A stretch of DNA of 43,939 nt from an uncultured Eubacterium sp. (GTDB taxonomy: Bacteria > Bacillota > Clostridia > Lachnospirales > Lachnospiraceae): contig CAJUDA010000027.1 of assembly GCA_910584875.1 (NCBI GenBank), positions 1 through 43,939 of the forward strand. The letters run 5' to 3'. The notes under the pieces are model-generated. The model did no database searches. It was given only the letters and a program-made list of their open reading frames with translations, and had not been told where the DNA came from. Numbering within the stretch: position 1 is the stretch's first letter; the number at the start of each line of letters is the position of its first letter. This document shows positions 8,221 to 16,742 of the stretch, in pieces. The translations under genes and the position numbers were made by a program.

Positions 8221-8434
8221 GGCGTTAGAAAGCAGAGTTATCCACTCTCACCCTGCCACATAGCAATGCTGCCGTATTTACAGTAGCTTGTTATCACGTG
8301 TCAGTGGTTACCCTTTTCATTTCGATATAGAAAAGTTTTTTATTTGAACTTTCTCATATAGGGATTTATTATGTTGTGGATAGCTGGCTTTTAAAAGCAG
8401 TTATCTACTTTTTTTATTTAGGAGGTAAGGAACA
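8221..8434 (+). promoter_or_regulatory. infC-rpmI-rplT leader, probable L20-type autoregulatory leader
   Basis: About 210 bases of untranslated leader lie between the promoter and infC and end in a strong terminator hairpin. In low-GC Gram-positives this position holds an RNA structure bound by ribosomal protein L20 that controls premature termination. I see the terminator and several shorter complementary segments but cannot fold the full structure, so the L20 assignment rests on operon context. The rest of 8078-8184 shows no convincing gene. Confidence 0.6.
8376..8416 (+). terminator. attenuator terminator in the infC leader
   Basis: GTGGATAGCTGGCTTTT pairs with AAAAGCAGTTATCTAC, with small bulges, and is followed by a run of seven T before the infC ribosome binding site. 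A terminator before the first gene implies regulated read-through. Confidence 0.82.
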
Positions 8435-8941
8435 ATAGGCGATTTAATGATTAACGAGCAGATTCGTGACAAAGAGGTCCGCCTGATTGGTGCAGACGGC
8501 GAGCAGATCGGTGTTATGTCTTCCAAAGAAGCCTATTTTAAGGCAAAAGATGCTGGTCTTGATCTGGTAAAGATATCACCAAATGCCAAGCCGCCAGTGT
8601 GCAAGATCGTGGATTATGGCAAATACCGTTACGAACAGACCCGTAAAGCGAAAGAAGCAAAGAAGAAACAGAAAACTGTGGAGACGAAGGAGATTCGCCT
8701 CTCCCCTAATATTGATACCAATGATCTCAATACGAAGGTAAACCAGACAAAGAAATTTCTCCAGAAGGGAAACAAGATTAAAGTCTCACTTCGTTTTCGT
8801 GGGCGCGAGATGGCGCACAAGGATGTTGGTAGAGAGATTCTGGATTCTTTTTATGATCAGCTGAAAGATATTGCAGTTGTAGATAAACCTGCCAAAATGG
8901 AAGGAAGAAGTATGGTAATGTTTTTATCAGCCACAAAATAA
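8435..8941 (+). CDS. infC: translation initiation factor IF-3 (probable AUA start)
   Basis: IF-3 prevents premature subunit joining and proofreads the initiation codon. The protein has the conserved N-domain MINEQIRDKEVRLIG, a Lys-rich linker (about 75-90) and the C-domain ending in MEGRSMVMFLS. The start is unusual. The first ATG (8447) is 21 bases from the only Shine-Dalgarno (GGAGG, 8421-8425), while an in-frame ATA at 8435 is 9 bases from it. A TAA at 8426-8428 rules out anything earlier. IF-3 genes commonly start at a rare codon (AUU in E. coli and B. subtilis), which lets IF-3 repress its own translation. I therefore place the start at ATA, giving four extra residues; ATG 8447 is the alternative. 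Confidence 0.93.
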   Translation: MGDLMINEQIRDKEVRLIGADGEQIGVMSSKEAYFKAKDAGLDLVKISPNAKPPVCKIVDYGKYRYEQTRKAKEAKKKQKTVETKEIRLSPNIDTNDLNTKVNQTKKFLQKGNKIKVSLRFRGREMAHKDVGREILDSFYDQLKDIAVVDKPAKMEGRSMVMFLSATK

Positions 8942-8959
8942 TGACGGAGGAATGAAATC

Positions 8960-9163
8960 ATGGCAAAACAGAAAATGAAAACCAAGAGTTCTGCAGCAAA
9001 GCGTTTTAAGGTGACAGGCAGCGGTAAATTAAAAAGATTTAAAGCAAATAAAAGCCATATCCTGACCAAGAAGACAACAAAGAGGAAAAGAAACCTCAGG
9101 AAGGCCACACTGGTCGATGATACTAATGTTAAGACAATGAAAAAGATCATGCCATACAGCTGA
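8960..9163 (+). CDS. rpmI: 50S ribosomal protein L35
   Basis: A 67-residue, highly basic protein with the L35 pattern MKTKSSAAKRFKVTGSGK at the N-terminus and the TKKTTKRKRNLRKA segment. It lies between infC (18-base gap) and rplT (24-base gap) in the conserved operon order. GGAGG precedes the ATG. Confidence 0.97.
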   Translation: MAKQKMKTKSSAAKRFKVTGSGKLKRFKANKSHILTKKTTKRKRNLRKATLVDDTNVKTMKKIMPYS

Positions 9164-9187
9164 TGGTGCGAAGGAGGGAAATGACAA

Positions 9188-9544
9188 ATGGCTAGAATTA
9201 AAGGCGGATTAAACGCAAAGAAAAAACATAAAAGAGTATTGAAGCTGGCAAAAGGTTACAGAGGTGCCAGAAGTAAGCAGTACCGTGTAGCGAAGCAGTC
9301 GGTGATGCGTGCCCTGGAGGAGTCCTACACTGGCAGGAAGCAGAGAAAGAGACAGTTCAGACAGTTATGGATTGCCCGGATCAATGCAGCAGCAAGGATC
9401 AACGGACTTTCCTACAGCCGTTTTATGTATGGACTCAAGCTTGCCGGCATCGATGTGAACCGCAAAATGCTGTCTGAGATGGCGATCAGCGATCCGGAAG
9501 GTTTTGCACAGCTGACAGAGGTGGCAAAGAATAAACTGGCTTAA
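9188..9544 (+). CDS. rplT: 50S ribosomal protein L20
   Basis: A 118-residue L20, an early 23S rRNA assembly protein and probable autoregulator of this operon. The basic N-terminal arm (MARIKGGLNAKKKHKRVLKL) and the globular domain with QLWIARINAAARINGLSYS are intact. It is the last gene of the operon and a clear terminator follows. Confidence 0.98.
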   Translation: MARIKGGLNAKKKHKRVLKLAKGYRGARSKQYRVAKQSVMRALEESYTGRKQRKRQFRQLWIARINAAARINGLSYSRFMYGLKLAGIDVNRKMLSEMAISDPEGFAQLTEVAKNKLA

Positions 9545-9578
9545 TGCCACATAATTTTCATATTTAGGGAATAAAATG

Positions 9579-9605
9579 AAAGGGTATCTTTGATGATACC
9601 CTTTT
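9579..9605 (+). terminator. terminator of the infC-rpmI-rplT operon
   Basis: GGGTATC and GATACCC form a stem with a TTTGAT-type loop, followed by TTTT. It lies 35 bases after the rplT stop. Confidence 0.88.
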
Positions 9606-9638
9606 ACAATACAGATCTGCTAACAAGGGGTGAGAATA

Positions 9639-11324
9639 ATGGGAAAACACAGAATCAGGAAGGTTTTGATCCTGCTTTTCATTTTTATGTTGGTCGCTGG
9701 GGACTGTCTGCCGGCAGGCAGGGTGGCAGCAGCTGTACAGGAGACAGAGACCACACCGGAGCCTGGGCAGCCGCAGCCCCCGGAGACCACACCGACGCCG
9801 GTTCCACAGGTCACACAATCGCCGACGCCACAGGTGACACCGCCGGCTGCCACGCCTTCACCGACACCGACACCCGTCCCGAAGCAATATGTACTAAAGA
9901 GCCCGTCTGCCAGATATAAAAAAGGCGGTCAGACCGGGATCCACTACCATAAGGTAAAAGGGAAAAAAGTGTATCATATTACTTCTTATACGACGGATTC
10001 GGTGCAGCTCACGATGTCGCATCCGTCCACATTCAGCATTTATGGCGGCGGCAGTAAAAAAGAGGTGAAGAAGAAACTGGCGACGGTATCTTCCAAAGGT
10101 CTGGTGCGTTGTCACCGCAGGGGAAAGGGAGAAAAGTTCTATACGATCATTAAGGCGGTTTCTAAAACGACCAGAGAGGTGCAGTATATTTATATCTATT
10201 TTCAGAAGAAGATAAGCTGCAGTACAGGCAATAAAGTTATTTTGTATGAAAAATACTCCGACCAGCTCAAGATTGATTATCCATTTAGTAAAGTGACAAT
10301 ATCCGTAGGGAATAAAAAGAAGGCAACTGTGAGCAAAAGGGGGAAGATCCACGCTAAAAAGCACGGGACGACTTATGCGACGATCAAAGTCAGGGGATCG
10401 CAGCATAATCAGGTGAAGGTCAGGATCGTCGTACAAAAGGAACCATGGATCGTCAGCAGTAAAGATAAATTATATGATTATGACGATATGGTCAGTGATC
10501 TGCGCAGTCTGGTCAGGAAATATCCCGGCAAGACGGGACTGAGCAGCATTGGGACCACCTACGACGAGAGGGGGATCTGGTGTCTCCGTATCGGAAACCG
10601 GTATGCCCGGAAAAAGCTGGTGATCAATGCAGCGATCCATGGCAGGGAATGGAAAAACACCCAGGTCATAATGCGGCAGGCAGAGGATATCCTGCGGGAT
10701 TATCGTGATAATAAAAAACATTTCAGCAGCACCTGCATCTACGTCATACCTATGGATAATCCAGACGGGGTCAGCATATCCCAGTACGGGGCAGAGGGTC
10801 TCCGCAATAAAAAATTAAGGAAAAAGTGTAAGAAGCTCGGTCATAATGAAGTGTGGAAGGCAAATGCCAGAGGGGTAAACCTCAACAATAATTTTCCGGC
10901 AGGCTTTATAAAAAAGAAAAAAGCTAAGGCGCATTATATGAAATATTTTGGCAAAAAAGCCGGGAGTGAAAAAGAGACAAAGGCACTGATGAAGTTTATC
11001 GATGAAATCCAGCCGCAGACGGTGCTGAACCTGCATTCCACGGGAAGTATCCTTTACTGGGATTTCAATGTGGAAGGGAAGCTGCATGACAATCTCTATG
11101 AACTGGCGTCAAAGATCAACTCCTTTAATGGGTATACCATGATGCCGAAGGGTCAGAGTACTGATGCGGCAGGTGGTTTTGCAGACTGGCTTGTGTATAA
11201 GAAAGGGATTACCAGTGTAACGATCGAGACCGGGACAGTACACTGCCCGCTTCCTCATTCACAGTACAAAACCATTTATAAGAAAAATAACAAAATGTTC
11301 CGCTGGTTTATGACAGAGTATTGA
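9639..11324 (+). CDS. secreted M14-family zinc carboxypeptidase
   Basis: A 561-residue secreted protein. A signal peptide (about 1-32) is followed by a Pro/Thr-rich linker (about 36-82) that may span the wall, then a basic region resembling bacterial Ig-like (Big-type) folds (about 85-265), then an M14 peptidase domain (about 275-561). Zinc ligands are H334 and E337 in IHGREW and H466 in NLHSTG. The catalytic glutamate is E530 in TIETGT. MDNPDG and RGVNLNNNFP match the substrate pocket of the family. Members cut C-terminal residues from peptides or cell-wall stem peptides, and the substrate here is unknown. ATG 9639 has AAGGGGTGAG upstream; a GTG nine bases earlier lies inside that site. Confidence 0.92.
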   Translation: MGKHRIRKVLILLFIFMLVAGDCLPAGRVAAAVQETETTPEPGQPQPPETTPTPVPQVTQSPTPQVTPPAATPSPTPTPVPKQYVLKSPSARYKKGGQTGIHYHKVKGKKVYHITSYTTDSVQLTMSHPSTFSIYGGGSKKEVKKKLATVSSKGLVRCHRRGKGEKFYTIIKAVSKTTREVQYIYIYFQKKISCSTGNKVILYEKYSDQLKIDYPFSKVTISVGNKKKATVSKRGKIHAKKHGTTYATIKVRGSQHNQVKVRIVVQKEPWIVSSKDKLYDYDDMVSDLRSLVRKYPGKTGLSSIGTTYDERGIWCLRIGNRYARKKLVINAAIHGREWKNTQVIMRQAEDILRDYRDNKKHFSSTCIYVIPMDNPDGVSISQYGAEGLRNKKLRKKCKKLGHNEVWKANARGVNLNNNFPAGFIKKKKAKAHYMKYFGKKAGSEKETKALMKFIDEIQPQTVLNLHSTGSILYWDFNVEGKLHDNLYELASKINSFNGYTMMPKGQSTDAAGGFADWLVYKKGITSVTIETGTVHCPLPHSQYKTIYKKNNKMFRWFMTEY

Positions 11325-11363
11325 GACTGAGAGAGAAATTCTCTTAAAATTGCAGCGAACTGC

Positions 11364-11392
11364 TTGACAGGGAATCTCTTTTTTGGTAATAT
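11364..11392 (+). promoter_or_regulatory. promoter of tRNA-Leu
   Basis: TTGACA at 11364-11369 and TAATAT at 11387-11392 have a 17-base spacer and lie about 40 bases upstream of the tRNA. Confidence 0.8.
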
Positions 11393-11430
11393 ATTATTCG
11401 CTGGTTGTATTATATGACTGGCGGTAATAT

Positions 11431-11513
11431 GCGGAGTTGCTGGAATTGGCAGACAGGCATGACTAAGGATCATGTGCCCGTAGGGCGTGTGGGTTCAAGT
11501 CCCATACTCCGCA
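11431..11513 (+). tRNA. tRNA-Leu (anticodon AAG)
   Basis: A class II tRNA with a 7-bp acceptor stem (GCGGAGT with ACTCCGC), the leucine-type D arm GGAATTGGCAGAC, a perfect 5-bp anticodon stem (CATGA/TCATG) around the loop CTAAGGA, a long variable arm (GCCC-GTA-GGGC) and a T arm with TTCAAGT. The anticodon is AAG at 11465-11467. Discriminator A is at 11513 and no CCA is encoded. A34 would have to be edited to inosine to read CUU/CUC/CUA. It has its own promoter and terminator. Confidence 0.95.
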
Positions 11514-11520
11514 TAAATGT

Positions 11521-11555
11521 GAGGAGCCATTAACCGATGTTGATGGCTTCTTTTG
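11521..11555 (+). terminator. terminator of tRNA-Leu
   Basis: GGAGCCAT (11523-11530) pairs with ATGGCTTC (11543-11550) and is followed by TTTTG. Confidence 0.75.
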
Positions 11556-11599
11556 TATCCGGGAGAAAGCGGCAGAGAAAAATAGAAAAGAGGTAGAGT

Positions 11600-12355
11600 A
11601 TGAAACGAAGGATATCCAGGGCAGCTATCACAACCAGGGCAGTGATCACAACAATGGCAGTGATCGCAGCATTATTTTATCCGGTGCTGCAGATTTCAGG
11701 TCCGGTCCGTCCGGCAGAGGCCAAAACAAAAAAGGTGATCGTCATTGATGCAGGGCACCAGACCCATGCCATGAGTGCGACAGAGCCGGTCGGTCCGGGC
11801 TCATCCACCAGAAAAGCGAAAGTGACGGGCGGAGCATCCGGTTGTGTGACACATCTGCCGGAATATAAACTGAACCTGCAGGTGGCGAAAAGGCTGAAGA
11901 AAGAGCTTGTGAAACGGGGCTACAAGGTGATCATGGTCCGCACAAAAAATAATGTGAAGCTCTCAAATGTACAGAGAGCGAAAGTGGCAAATAAATATAA
12001 AGCAGATGCATTTATCCGCATTCATGCCAATTCATCCGACAACCGCAGTGTCAACGGGGCGCTGACGATCGCTCCCCAGTCTTCCAATAAATATATGTCA
12101 AAGAAAAACCGCAAAAAGAGCCAGAGCCTCTCCAAAAAGGTTTTGAAGGCGATGTGCAAGGCGACGGGCGCCAAAAACCGGGGCGTGATGTATACGAATT
12201 CCATGACGGGTATCAACTGGTGCAAGGTTCCGGTCACGATCGTCGAGATGGGATTTATGAGCAACCCTGCCGAAGACCGCAGGATGGCGAAGGCATCCTA
12301 TCAGAAAAAGATCGTAAAAGGAATTGCCAATGGGATCGATCAGTTTTTACGATAA
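11600..12355 (+). CDS. secreted N-acetylmuramoyl-L-alanine amidase (Amidase_3)
   Basis: A 251-residue exported peptidoglycan hydrolase that cleaves the bond between MurNAc and L-Ala. A signal peptide covers about 1-41, with an AEA-type cleavage site, and the rest is a single Amidase_3 domain. The zinc ligands and catalytic residue are visible: H53 (DAGHQ), E88 (PEYKLN), H142 (RIHANS) and E216 (VEMGFMSN). No cell-wall-binding repeats are attached. It may be carried on the cell surface by charge, as the protein is strongly basic. The ATG is preceded by AGAGGTAGAG. Confidence 0.93.
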   Translation: MKRRISRAAITTRAVITTMAVIAALFYPVLQISGPVRPAEAKTKKVIVIDAGHQTHAMSATEPVGPGSSTRKAKVTGGASGCVTHLPEYKLNLQVAKRLKKELVKRGYKVIMVRTKNNVKLSNVQRAKVANKYKADAFIRIHANSSDNRSVNGALTIAPQSSNKYMSKKNRKKSQSLSKKVLKAMCKATGAKNRGVMYTNSMTGINWCKVPVTIVEMGFMSNPAEDRRMAKASYQKKIVKGIANGIDQFLR

Positions 12356-12442
12356 TTTATCGAGTAAATGCTTGCGAATCCGTCCAGAAATGGTAAAATA
12401 ATAAATAAGAGATGTGTACCAGACAGAAATGGAGGGATTTGT

Positions 12443-13054
12443 ATGAACAAGATTATTACGATCACAAGGCAATATGGAAGTGGCGGCAGGGAGATCGGGA
12501 GAAAACTGGCTGAGGTCTATGGGATTCCTTTTTATGACAATGAGATCATCTCACGGGCGGCAAAGGAGACAGGATTTGCGGAAGCAGCTTTTGAGCGTGC
12601 AGAGGATAAAGCAAGTAACAGCCTGTTGTATTCCATCGCCATGGGGATGAATGTGTTTTCCAGCCAGGAGGTCGGATTTGCCGGACTGTCGCTGGATGAC
12701 CGGATCTTTCTGGCACAGTCCAATGTGATCCGCAAGGTGGCAGAGGAGGGACCCTGTGTCATCGTGGGTAAATGTGCGGATTATATATTGAAAGACCAGC
12801 AGGATGTGGTGAATCTTTTCATCGGGGCGTCCCCGGATTTCAGGATCCGGCGGGCGATACAGATTGATGCGCTGCCGGAGACAAGAGCCGCGGAACTTGT
12901 CCTCAAAAAAGACAAGAGCCGTGCGAATTACTATAAATACCATTCTGGGGAACGCTGGGACAATGTCCTGAATTACCATATGTCGATCCGCAGCGATCTG
13001 TGCGGTATCGACGGTACGGTGGCGTGCCTGAAGGCGTACCTGGATGCAATGTAA
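12443..13054 (+). CDS. cytidylate-kinase-like family protein
   Basis: A 203-residue P-loop-like protein of the cytidylate-kinase-like (AAK6/CMK-2) group. The N-terminus ITITRQYGSGGREIGRKLAE carries the glycine-rich nucleotide loop, followed by YGIPFYDNEII and a C-terminal helical region with DKSRANYYKYHSG. True Cmk is usually encoded elsewhere in Clostridia, next to hydrogenobyssin or ispH genes, so this is probably a paralogue and its substrate is not established. ATG 12443 follows GGAGG by 7-8 bases; an upstream in-frame start has no site. Confidence 0.85.
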   Translation: MNKIITITRQYGSGGREIGRKLAEVYGIPFYDNEIISRAAKETGFAEAAFERAEDKASNSLLYSIAMGMNVFSSQEVGFAGLSLDDRIFLAQSNVIRKVAEEGPCVIVGKCADYILKDQQDVVNLFIGASPDFRIRRAIQIDALPETRAAELVLKKDKSRANYYKYHSGERWDNVLNYHMSIRSDLCGIDGTVACLKAYLDAM

Positions 13055-13114
13055 AAGAAATTTGTAAGGTAAAACATAAAAAAATAGGAAATACAGAAAA
13101 ACGAGGTAGAGATC

Positions 13115-14581
13115 ATGGCGAAGAGAATACGGACCAGGTATGCACCGAGTCCGACAGGGAAGATGCATGTGGGAAATCTGCGCACAGCGTTGTATGCGTA
13201 TCTGATCGCAAAACACGAGGGAGGGGATTTCCTTCTGCGGATTGAGGATACCGATCAGGAGCGTTATGTGGAAGGGGCGCTGGACCTGATCTACAAGACG
13301 ATGCAGGAGAGCGGGCTGGTTCACGATGAGGGACCGGATAAGGACGGCGGTTATGGGCCGTATATCCAGAGCGAGCGCATGAAGTCCGGTATGTATCTGG
13401 AGTATGCAAAACAGCTTGTGGAAAAGGGAGAAGCCTATTACTGCTTCTGTACGAAGGAGCGGCTGCAGGAACTTCGCGATGAGGCGGAAAAGAAGGGAGA
13501 AGATGCGGCAAAATATGATAAACATTGTCTGTCGCTTTCCAAAGAAGAGGTGGAGAAAAAGCTTGCCGCCGGCATTCCTTATGTGATCCGGCAGAACAAC
13601 CCGACAGAGGGCGAGACATCCTTTGATGATGTGATCTATGGCAGGATCACAGCGCCTAATGAAGAGCTGGATGATATGATCCTTATCAAATCAGACGGAT
13701 ATCCCACCTATAATTTCGCCAATGTCGTGGATGACCATCTGATGGAGATCACCCATGTGGTGAGGGGAAATGAATACCTGTCTTCCGCACCAAAGTATAA
13801 CCGTCTGTATGAGGCATTTGGCTGGGAGATACCGGTGTATGTACACTGTCCGGTCATCACGGATGAAAATCACAAAAAACTGGCGAAGCGCCGGGGCGAC
13901 GCATCCTTTGAAGATTTGATGGAACTGGGGTTTGTGCCGGAAGCTGTGGTGAATTATGTGGCACTGCTCGGCTGGAGCCCGTCGGAGGACAGAGAGATCT
14001 ACAGTCTTCAGGAACTGACAGAGGCATTTGATTACAAGAGGATCAGCAAGTCTCCCGCTGTGTTTGATATCGTGAAGCTCCGCTGGATGAATGGCGAATA
14101 CATTAAGGCGATGGACGATGAACGATATTACGGATATGCACTGCCAGAGATCCGTAAGGTCATCAAAAAAGATCTGGATGTAAAAAAGATCGCAGACCTT
14201 GTGAAGACAAGGATTGAGGTGTTCCCGGATATCGCGGAGAAGATTGATTTCTTTGAGGAGCTGCCGGAATATGATACCGCCATGTATACCCACAAGAAAA
14301 TGAAGACCAATTCAGAAAATTCCCTGGAGGCGCTGACAGAACTTCTTCCGCGTCTGGAGCAGCTGGAGACGTTTACGATCGAAGAGATCGAGAAGGTGGC
14401 GAAGGATTATGTGGCGGAGAAGGGCTGCAAAAACGGACAGGCGCTGTGGCCGCTGCGGACAGCGGTTTCAGGGAAGCAGATGACGCCGGGCGGCGCTTAT
14501 GAGATTATGGAGATCCTCGGCAGAGAGGAATCGTTACAGCGTATCAGAAGGGGAATCGAATTACTGCATGGAGAGCAATAA
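13115..14581 (+). CDS. gltX: glutamyl-tRNA synthetase
   Basis: A 488-residue class I synthetase charging tRNA-Glu. The HIGH-equivalent motif is APSPTGKMHVGNLRTALY at the N-terminus and the KMSKS-equivalent is KLAKRRGD (about 251-258). The C-terminal anticodon-binding helical domain (about 330-485) is complete, with ALWPLRTAVSG. It follows the kinase-like gene by 60 bases and its end overlaps the helicase gene by 14 bases. Confidence 0.97.
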   Translation: MAKRIRTRYAPSPTGKMHVGNLRTALYAYLIAKHEGGDFLLRIEDTDQERYVEGALDLIYKTMQESGLVHDEGPDKDGGYGPYIQSERMKSGMYLEYAKQLVEKGEAYYCFCTKERLQELRDEAEKKGEDAAKYDKHCLSLSKEEVEKKLAAGIPYVIRQNNPTEGETSFDDVIYGRITAPNEELDDMILIKSDGYPTYNFANVVDDHLMEITHVVRGNEYLSSAPKYNRLYEAFGWEIPVYVHCPVITDENHKKLAKRRGDASFEDLMELGFVPEAVVNYVALLGWSPSEDREIYSLQELTEAFDYKRISKSPAVFDIVKLRWMNGEYIKAMDDERYYGYALPEIRKVIKKDLDVKKIADLVKTRIEVFPDIAEKIDFFEELPEYDTAMYTHKKMKTNSENSLEALTELLPRLEQLETFTIEEIEKVAKDYVAEKGCKNGQALWPLRTAVSGKQMTPGGAYEIMEILGREESLQRIRRGIELLHGEQ

Positions 14582-16481
14582 AGAACAACAGAGGGCGATC
14601 TGCCACGGGGATGGACCGATGATGGTGCTGGCGGGACCGGGGGCCGGCAAAACGTTTGTTATCACCAGCCGTGTGAAATATTTAATAGAGAACTGCGGGA
14701 TACCACCAGAAGAGATTCTGGTGGTTACCTTTTCCAAGGCGGCAGCCATGGAGATGAGGGAGCGTTTTGAAGAGATGACAGAGGGCAATCATTTTCCCGT
14801 GAGATTTGGAACATTTCATTCTGTATTTTTTCAGATCCTGAGGGCGGCATATCACTATGAGGCGAAGGATATCGTGACGCCGGCGCTGAAATACCGTTTT
14901 CTGGAGGAGTCGCTGCAGGATGTTACCTCACAGGGAAATGCGTTTGAAGTGGAAGACCGCCGCGAATTTCTCGAAGAGATTGAAAAAGAGATCAGCCGGG
15001 TAAAGGGCGATGGGATTGATGTGGAATGCTACTACCCGGCGAACTGTCCGGAACAGGTATTCCGGGATATATACCGGGGATATCAGGAGAGGCTGCAGCG
15101 GCACAGGGCGCTGGATTTTGATGATATGGTAGTGTATACCTATCAGCTTCTCACGGCGCGGGAGGATATCCGGGCGCGGTGGCAGAAGATATTCCGCTAT
15201 GTCCTGATCGATGAATTTCAGGATATTAACCGTCTGCAGTATGAGAACATACGGATGCTTGCCAGCCCGGAGGATAATATTTTTATTGTGGGGGATGATG
15301 ACCAGTCCATCTATGGGTTCCGGGGTGCCAGACCAGATATCATGCTGTCTTTTCCTGCCAGCTATCCCGGAACAGGGAAGGTGACGCTCGGTGTGAATTA
15401 CCGCTCTTCCACCCAGATCCTGCGGGCGGCGGGCAGGCTGATCTGCCACAATAAACGGCGTTTTGAAAAGGAGATCACATCCTATGCCGGGAAACGGGAA
15501 GGAGTACATATCAGCCGGTGCCGCAACCTGTCCTCGGAAACAGAGAAGATCGTACAGCAGATCAAGGCGTATCAGGAGGAGGGGATCCGCGCGGATGATA
15601 TGGCGGTACTCTTCCGCACCAATATGCAGATGCGTATGCTGGCTGGCAAACTGATGGAACACGGGATTCCCTTTACGATGAAAGAGAAGCTGCCCAATCT
15701 GTTTGATACATGGATGGCAAAAGACCTGATCTGTTATATCCGGATCGCTCTGGGAGACCGCAGCAGGGAGAATTTTCTTAAGATCTGCAACCGTCCGGTG
15801 CGTTATCTCAGCCGGGCGGCGTTTGATACAGAGGAAGTGACCTTCGGCGGTCTCAAAGGCTATTACATCCGAAAGAATCAGATGTGGATGATGGAGAGGA
15901 TTGATGATTTTGAAAATGAACTGCGTGCTCTGCGCACGATGTCTCCCTACGCTGCGCTGCATTATATCAGAAAAGGCATCGGATACGATGAATATCTTGA
16001 CCAGCACGCCAGAGAGCGGGGGATCCGTGCGGATGACTGGCTGGAGGTACTGGAGGAGGTACAGGAGACAGCGAGGGAATGCAGCAGCCTGGCGGAATGG
16101 CTCGCCTTTGTCGACCAGTACGGTGAGAATCTGGAGCAGATGCGCAGGGAGCAGAACGGGCAGAAGAGACAGAGGGAAGGCGTGGATCTGATCACGATGC
16201 ATGCCGCCAAGGGACTGGAATACCGGACGGTATTTATCCCTACTGTGAATGAAGGTGTCAGTCCGTACCGCAAGGCAGTCCAGCCCGGTGAGATCGAAGA
16301 GGAACGCCGGATGCTCTATGTGGCGATGACCAGGGCAAAAGAACACCTGCATCTGTCGTTTGTGCAGGAGCGCTTTCAGAAAACCGCTGAGATTTCCCGG
16401 TTTTTGTATGAGATCAGCCCGGAGCTGAAAAAGAAAAGAAACCAGCTTAACGACGCCGATTTGAACCCGCCGTTGAGCTGA
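14568..16481 (+). CDS. UvrD/PcrA-type superfamily 1 DNA helicase
   Basis: A 637-residue ATP-dependent 3'-5' helicase. The order of motifs is N-terminal Q motif (KEQQRAI), Walker A AGPGAGKT (about 22-29), motif II LIDEFQD, motif III DDDQSIYGFRGA, motif IV GVNYRSS, motif V ITMHAAKGLEYRTVFIP and motif VI EEERRMLYVAMTRAKE. It is somewhat shorter than PcrA and lacks the long C-terminal extension. ATG 14568 places the Q motif at the normal distance from the start and overlaps gltX. The best upstream site, AGAAGGGG, is about 15 bases away, so initiation may depend on coupling with gltX. Confidence 0.93.
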   Translation: MESNKEQQRAICHGDGPMMVLAGPGAGKTFVITSRVKYLIENCGIPPEEILVVTFSKAAAMEMRERFEEMTEGNHFPVRFGTFHSVFFQILRAAYHYEAKDIVTPALKYRFLEESLQDVTSQGNAFEVEDRREFLEEIEKEISRVKGDGIDVECYYPANCPEQVFRDIYRGYQERLQRHRALDFDDMVVYTYQLLTAREDIRARWQKIFRYVLIDEFQDINRLQYENIRMLASPEDNIFIVGDDDQSIYGFRGARPDIMLSFPASYPGTGKVTLGVNYRSSTQILRAAGRLICHNKRRFEKEITSYAGKREGVHISRCRNLSSETEKIVQQIKAYQEEGIRADDMAVLFRTNMQMRMLAGKLMEHGIPFTMKEKLPNLFDTWMAKDLICYIRIALGDRSRENFLKICNRPVRYLSRAAFDTEEVTFGGLKGYYIRKNQMWMMERIDDFENELRALRTMSPYAALHYIRKGIGYDEYLDQHARERGIRADDWLEVLEEVQETARECSSLAEWLAFVDQYGENLEQMRREQNGQKRQREGVDLITMHAAKGLEYRTVFIPTVNEGVSPYRKAVQPGEIEEERRMLYVAMTRAKEHLHLSFVQERFQKTAEISRFLYEISPELKKKRNQLNDADLNPPLS

Positions 16482-16495
16482 GAAAAGGAGGGCTT

Positions 16496-16678
16496 ATGAA
16501 TCTGCTGACTATATTTTTGATCATTGTGATCGTTTGTGCCGCGATCTTTATCCTTACCTATGTGGCACATAACAGAGATGAAGAGGCAAAGGATGGAGAC
16601 TGCGATCATTGTAACGGGGACTGCCTGCACTGCGGGCATATGCCGGAGCGTTCAGAAAAAGATACAAAAAGGGATTGA
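16496..16678 (+). CDS. small Cys-rich single-pass membrane protein
   Basis: A 60-residue protein with one membrane segment (about 3-24) and a cytoplasmic tail with three paired Cys/His groups, CDHCNGDCLHCGH. It resembles the small FeoB-associated Cys-rich membrane proteins of Firmicutes, but no feoB is near. A metal-binding role is likely and otherwise unknown. AAGGAGG precedes the ATG, 14 bases after the helicase stop. The promoter of the marR operon begins inside its last codons. Confidence 0.75.
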   Translation: MNLLTIFLIIVIVCAAIFILTYVAHNRDEEAKDGDCDHCNGDCLHCGHMPERSEKDTKRD

Positions 16679-16727
16679 CAAATTCATAAGGTACCTGTAT
16701 AATAAAATACAACAAGTACCTGTATAA
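16675..16727 (+). promoter_or_regulatory. promoter and probable operator of the marR-ABC operon
   Basis: TTGACA (16675-16680) and TATAAT (16698-16703) with a 17-base spacer form a strong promoter. GTACCTGTATAA occurs twice in direct orientation, at 16691-16702 (overlapping the -10) and 16716-16727 (early transcribed region), 25 bases apart. The first copy sits in a partly palindromic setting (AGGTACCT). This is the expected place for an autoregulating MarR repressor. Confidence 0.75.
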
Positions 16728-16742
16728 AAGGGGAGGGGTGAT

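Noticed and set aside
9746..9890. The CCG/ACC-rich stretch in the M14 peptidase gene as a DNA repeat or CRISPR-like array
   Set aside because: It is a coding Pro/Thr linker with irregular units and no spacers.
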